From RBG-16-66-20 sp038040245 (lineage in GTDB: Bacteria > Pseudomonadota > Gammaproteobacteria > Burkholderiales > SG8-39): a DNA stretch of 7,674 nucleotides. This document shows positions 5,462 to 7,674 of the stretch, in pieces. The stretch is taken from contig JBBPIU010000128.1 in NCBI GenBank assembly GCA_038040245.1, positions 1 through 7,674 on the forward strand. The letters run 5' to 3'. The notes beneath the pieces are model-generated. The model ran no database searches, was not told the origin of the DNA, and saw only the letters and a list, made by a program, of their open reading frames with translations. Within the stretch, counting starts at the first letter, position 1, and each line of letters begins with the position of its first letter. Both the position numbers and the translations under genes were made by a program.

Positions 5462-7051
5462 TCATACGGCCGGCACCTCGCGGCAAAGCACTCGGAAGTG
5501 CGCACCCTGCATGTCGTCCACGTACTCCAGCGCCGCGCGGTTCGCGGCGCACAACTCGCGGGCGAGATAGAGACCCAGGCCGGTTCCCTTGCTCTCGGTG
5601 GTGAAGAACGGCTCGAACAACTGCCCCTGGATCGCCCGCGCGACGCCGGGTCCGTTGTCGATCACGTTCAATTCTACTTGGTCGCCATAGGTATTTAGCA
5701 CGATTCGCACGCCGCCGTCCTGCTGCGGGGCATGGCGCACCGCGTTGCGCAGCAGGTTCCACAGCACCTGGCGCAGGTGCTCGCGGTCGAACTCGATCGT
5801 CACCTCGCGCGAGGTCTCCACGCCGAAGCGCGATACGGGCACCGTCTCATTGGCCGCGAAATCCTCGACGAACGCCGCCAGCCAGGCCTTCAGCGCGACG
5901 CGGTCGGCGGCGGCGCGGTCGCGGCGGCTGAGTTGCAGCACGTCCGACACCAGGCGCTCCAGGCGCAGCGTGTTGTCGTGGATGATGCGCGTCAGCCGGC
6001 TGCGGTCGCGGCCGCGGCTTTCTTCGTCCAGCAGCTCGGCGGCGTGGCTGATCGCCGAGAGCGGATTGCGGATCTCGTGCGCGATGTTCGCGGTCAGCCG
6101 TCCGAGCGCGGCGAGCTTGAGGCGCTGCGCCTCCTCGCGCGAGCGCGTCGTGTCCTCGACGAACAGCACGGCGAGCTCCTCGCCGGTCTCCATCAGCCGC
6201 AGCCGCAGGCCGCGCCCGCGCAGGTCCAGTTCAGCGCGCGCCGCCGCGCTGTCGCCGGCGCGCCAGGCCAGCCAGCGGTCGCCGAATCCGGGCAGCAGCC
6301 GCGCGAGCTCCACGCCCAGCAGCGACCCGGCGCCGAGCAGGCGCTGCGCCTGCGGGTTGTACTGCGCCACCCGGCCCTCCCGATCCAGCACCAGCACGCC
6401 GTCCTGCATGTCGGCGATCACCAGCTGGTTGATGCGCAGCTGCGTCTCCAGCGCGCGGCCGCGCTGCCGCGCCAGGCTTTCGTTGGCGGCGACGCGCTGC
6501 GCCAGCCAGCCGGTGACGCCGGCGCCGGCGAAGCAGCCGATCGCGAGCAGCGCGGGCTGCAGGAAATTCTGGGTCGGGGCGTCGAACCGGAGCACCCAGT
6601 AGCCCTGCTCCAGCAGCAGCGCGATCGCGGCCAGCGCCGCATAGAGCAGCGCCAGGGGCCGCGGCGCCACCAGCGCCGCCCCGGTGAGCGCGATCAACAG
6701 CATCACGCCCAGGCCGCTGTGGATCCCGCCGCTCGCGTACATGAGCAGCGTGATCGAGACGATGTCCAGGCCGAGGTGCAAGGACAGCTGCAGGTTGAAC
6801 AGGTCGCGCAGGTTGCGCAGCAGGCTGTGGAACACCACGGCCGCCATCAGATACAGCGCGCTCACCTGCCGAAAAAGGTTCAGCCGGAAGGAGCCGAGAT
6901 TCAGCGAATCGTCATAGAGCAGCGTGATGCCCAGGAACAGCGCCGCCAGCGCCATCCGGTAGACGTTGAAATAGCGCAGCGAGATCCAGAACGAGTCGGG
7001 CGTGCGGTCGTCGCGGCCGAACAAAACCGTATAGCGCGACCGTTCCTGCAT
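5462..7051 (-). CDS. pilS: Six-TM sensor histidine kinase PilS
   Basis: This 529-residue inner-membrane kinase is the partner of PilR in control of type IV pilus genes. Six hydrophobic segments lie at about 28-46, 63-78, 89-108, 113-129, 132-151 and 164-185, the layout typical of PilS. A PAS domain follows (about 205-300; IADMQDGVLVLDREGRV). Then comes a HisKA domain with H325 in the H-box (ANIAHEIRNP). The HATPase domain has an N-box (N432/N436), G1 (DNGPGV, 465-470), F-box (LFEPFFTT, 479-486) and G2 (GTGLGL, 489-494). All catalytic residues needed for autophosphorylation are present. The ATG at 7049-7051 shares its A with the stop of the upstream small gene (TGATG), indicating translational coupling. 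There is no strong Shine-Dalgarno, which fits coupling. The stop at 5462 lies 7 nt before pilR. A short AT-richer codon patch occurs near 5667-5705. Confidence 0.94.
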   Translation of the reverse strand: MQERSRYTVLFGRDDRTPDSFWISLRYFNVYRMALAALFLGITLLYDDSLNLGSFRLNLFRQVSALYLMAAVVFHSLLRNLRDLFNLQLSLHLGLDIVSITLLMYASGGIHSGLGVMLLIALTGAALVAPRPLALLYAALAAIALLLEQGYWVLRFDAPTQNFLQPALLAIGCFAGAGVTGWLAQRVAANESLARQRGRALETQLRINQLVIADMQDGVLVLDREGRVAQYNPQAQRLLGAGSLLGVELARLLPGFGDRWLAWRAGDSAAARAELDLRGRGLRLRLMETGEELAVLFVEDTTRSREEAQRLKLAALGRLTANIAHEIRNPLSAISHAAELLDEESRGRDRSRLTRIIHDNTLRLERLVSDVLQLSRRDRAAADRVALKAWLAAFVEDFAANETVPVSRFGVETSREVTIEFDREHLRQVLWNLLRNAVRHAPQQDGGVRIVLNTYGDQVELNVIDNGPGVARAIQGQLFEPFFTTESKGTGLGLYLARELCAANRAALEYVDDMQGAHFRVLCREVPAV

Positions 7052-7293
7052 CAGCCGTCCCGCGGGCCGAGCCGCCAGTGTTCCTCGCTGCAGTAGTAGC
7101 GGCCGCCGGCGCTGCGCGCCTCGGACTTGGGCAGGTTCACGTCGCAGCGCGCGCAGGCGACGAGCTCGCCTTTTTGCTCGCCGGCCTCGGCCGGCGGCTT
7201 GCCGGCGGCGCGCGGCCCCGCCAGCGCCCGGCGCACCAGCCAGATGACGATCAGCACCGCAACGGCAATCAGGAGCAGACGGCCCAGGCCCAT
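7051..7293 (-). CDS. PP0621-family small membrane-anchored zinc-ribbon protein
   Basis: This 80-residue protein begins with a hydrophobic helix (about residues 5-22, LLLIAVAVLIVIWLV) followed by RR, so it is probably inner-membrane anchored with its C-terminus in the cytoplasm. A low-complexity Ala/Pro/Gly linker leads to C47-x2-C50 and then C68-x3-H72 (CARCDVNLP, YYCSEEH), a likely treble-clef or MYND-like zinc site. Length and motif match the PP0621 family that often precedes pilS in beta- and gammaproteobacteria; this is recalled knowledge, not a search. The function is unknown; the TGATG overlap with pilS suggests a role linked to the PilS-PilR system. No Shine-Dalgarno precedes the ATG at 7291-7293, and a CATAAT hexamer lies 6 nt upstream, so leaderless initiation is possible. 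Confidence 0.85.
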   Translation of the reverse strand: MGLGRLLLIAVAVLIVIWLVRRALAGPRAAGKPPAEAGEQKGELVACARCDVNLPKSEARSAGGRYYCSEEHWRLGPRDG

Positions 7294-7299
7294 GGGCGG

Positions 7300-7329
7300 A
7301 TTATGAGGCGTCTGGCAGAACGGTGCCGA
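7300..7329 (-). promoter_or_regulatory. Possible promoter for PP0621-pilS-pilR (weak)
   Basis: On the minus strand, TCGGCA (7324-7329) and CATAAT (7300-7305) are separated by 18 bp, matching the -35 and -10 consensus at 4 and 5 of 6 positions. The -10 lies only 6 nt before the PP0621 ATG, so transcription would begin at or next to the start codon, giving a leaderless message. A perfect TTGACA at 7347-7352 has no matching -10 at normal spacing. This is inference from pattern alone. Confidence 0.25.
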
Positions 7330-7348
7330 ACGTGGCCAAACCCGAGTG

Positions 7349-7519
7349 TCAAATGCTTTGTCGTGAGTACGCTAGCGATAAACGTCTTCCCAGGCTGTGG
7401 GAATCGGTGTCGGTCTGCAACCGCGTTTCGATGAACTGCTGGATGCGCCGCTGCTGCGGGCGGTCGAGTTTTCCGAAGGCCTTGTCGGCCGCCGGCAGAA
7501 ACTCAACCCGCCAGGCCAT
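7349..7519 (-). pseudogene. Truncated RelE/ParE-family toxin remnant
   Basis: An open frame of 56 codons starts MAWRVEFLPAADKAFGKLDR, continues PQQRRIQQFIETRL, and then reaches HSLGRRL before a short unrelated tail and TGA. The first 46 residues closely fit the N-terminal half of RelE-type mRNA-interferase toxins (family usually about 85-95 residues). The second half, which in the family carries the W-R-Y-R-V-G-D-Y-R block and the catalytic residues, is missing. I did not find it in the other frames downstream, so this looks like a deletion rather than a single frameshift. The ATG (7517-7519) overlaps the end of the antitoxin remnant by 17 nt, the gene order expected of an antitoxin-toxin operon. 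It is probably inactive. Confidence 0.6.
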
Positions 7520-7604
7520 GCCGGCGCTTGACCTCAGCCCAGGGGATGGCCTTCCCGCCCTGGTTGCGAGCGACCTCTACCGCGCCCGCAGCGGCGCGCG
7601 GACA
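7503..7604 (-). pseudogene. Antitoxin C-terminal remnant (partner of the RelE-like fragment)
   Basis: A 33-codon open stretch with no start codon ends KAIPWAEVKRRHGLAG followed by TGA. The 'W-x-E-[VI]-K-x-x-x-G-L' ending is common in small antitoxins encoded just ahead of RelE toxins. An in-frame TGA at 7605-7607 and the tRNA 3' end at 7624 leave no room for the N-terminal DNA-binding half, so it is lost. Identification rests on this short motif and on its position overlapping the toxin start; I cannot assign the antitoxin subfamily. Confidence 0.45.
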
Positions 7605-7623
7605 TCACACGTTGAATCGGAAT

Positions 7624-7674
7624 TGGTCGGGGTGACTGGATTCGAACCAGCGACACCTGCGTCCCGAACGCAGT
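7624..7674 (-). tRNA. tRNA-Pro (anticodon CGG), 3' part, cut by the window edge
   Basis: On the minus strand the sequence reads an anticodon arm CTGCG-TTCGGGA-CGCAG, with anticodon CGG (proline, codon CCG). It continues with variable loop GTGTC, a T-arm GCTGG-TTCGAAT-CCAGT, then the acceptor 3' strand CACCCCG, discriminator A and encoded CCA (7624-7626, ending at 7624). The arms pair correctly (one G-T wobble in the T-stem), and the layout matches E. coli tRNA-Pro(CGG). The acceptor 5' strand and D-arm lie beyond the edge; the expected 5' strand would be CGGGGTG. The 3' end lies directly beside truncated toxin-antitoxin DNA, a common site of element integration. Confidence 0.93.

Noticed and set aside
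5455..5505. GTG start at 5505 for pilR (493 residues)
   Set aside because: It would add 17 residues outside the receiver fold and overlap pilS by 44 nt; the ATG at 5454 fits better. It cannot be fully excluded without protein data.
5732..7096. 454-codon plus-strand open frame rich in Gln, Arg and Ala
   Set aside because: It lies antisense to pilS, which has a full set of kinase motifs. Long antisense frames are expected in GC-rich coding DNA, and the composition is not protein-like.
7313..7329. Sigma-54 promoter before PP0621-pilS
   Set aside because: A GG...GC pair is present on both strands, but with 9 rather than 10 bases between them, and the flanking consensus is poor.
7578..7602. GC-rich inverted repeat as tRNA-Pro terminator
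   Set aside because: CCGCGC/GCGCGG arms exist, but no T-run follows and the segment lies within the antitoxin remnant frame.

Overview
The window looks like a chromosomal segment from a GC-rich (mostly about 65-75% G+C) betaproteobacterium. This is inferred from the gene set and order: a PP0621-family zinc-ribbon protein, a six-TM PilS kinase, PilR, AmpD, and a class Ia NrdA with two ATP-cones. I cannot name a genus. Every gene I can support lies on the minus strand, so the map reads right to left.

From the right edge: the 3' two thirds of a tRNA-Pro(CGG) with encoded CCA (7624 to the edge); directly behind it a wrecked toxin-antitoxin module, with the last 33 codons of an antitoxin overlapping the first part of a RelE-type toxin (7349-7604); a short gap with a possible promoter; then a tightly packed PP0621-pilS-pilR set (stop/start overlap TGATG, then a 7-nt gap). 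PilS and PilR form a sensor kinase/sigma-54 activator pair that in characterised species controls type IV pilin transcription. Between pilR and ampD lies a 29-bp tandem repeat of 3.8 copies that reproduces the pilR stop-codon region. AmpD (peptidoglycan recycling amidase) follows, then a 239-bp regulatory gap, then nrdA and the start of nrdB, which runs off the left edge.

The genes fall into three functional blocks: surface-pilus signalling (PP0621?, pilSR), cell-wall recycling (ampD) and deoxynucleotide synthesis (nrdAB). The nrdAB upstream region carries two pairs of NrdR-like boxes, each pair exactly 31 bp centre to centre. That suggests dATP/ATP-responsive repression of an enzyme that itself senses dATP through its ATP-cones.

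The most unusual structure is the pilR-ampD repeat. Its 29-bp period makes every copy a 10-codon mini-ORF with its own AGGA motif, and each mini-ORF starts on the stop codon of the previous frame (ATGA). The result is an unbroken stop-start chain from the pilR stop to 5 nt before the ampD ATG. Other points are sharp drops in G+C inside pilR and across ampD 3'/nrd promoter (mosaic ancestry), small AT-rich codon islands in nrdA and pilS, and the TA remnant at the tRNA 3' end. I found no novel defence system, CRISPR array, insertion sequence or intact mobile element.
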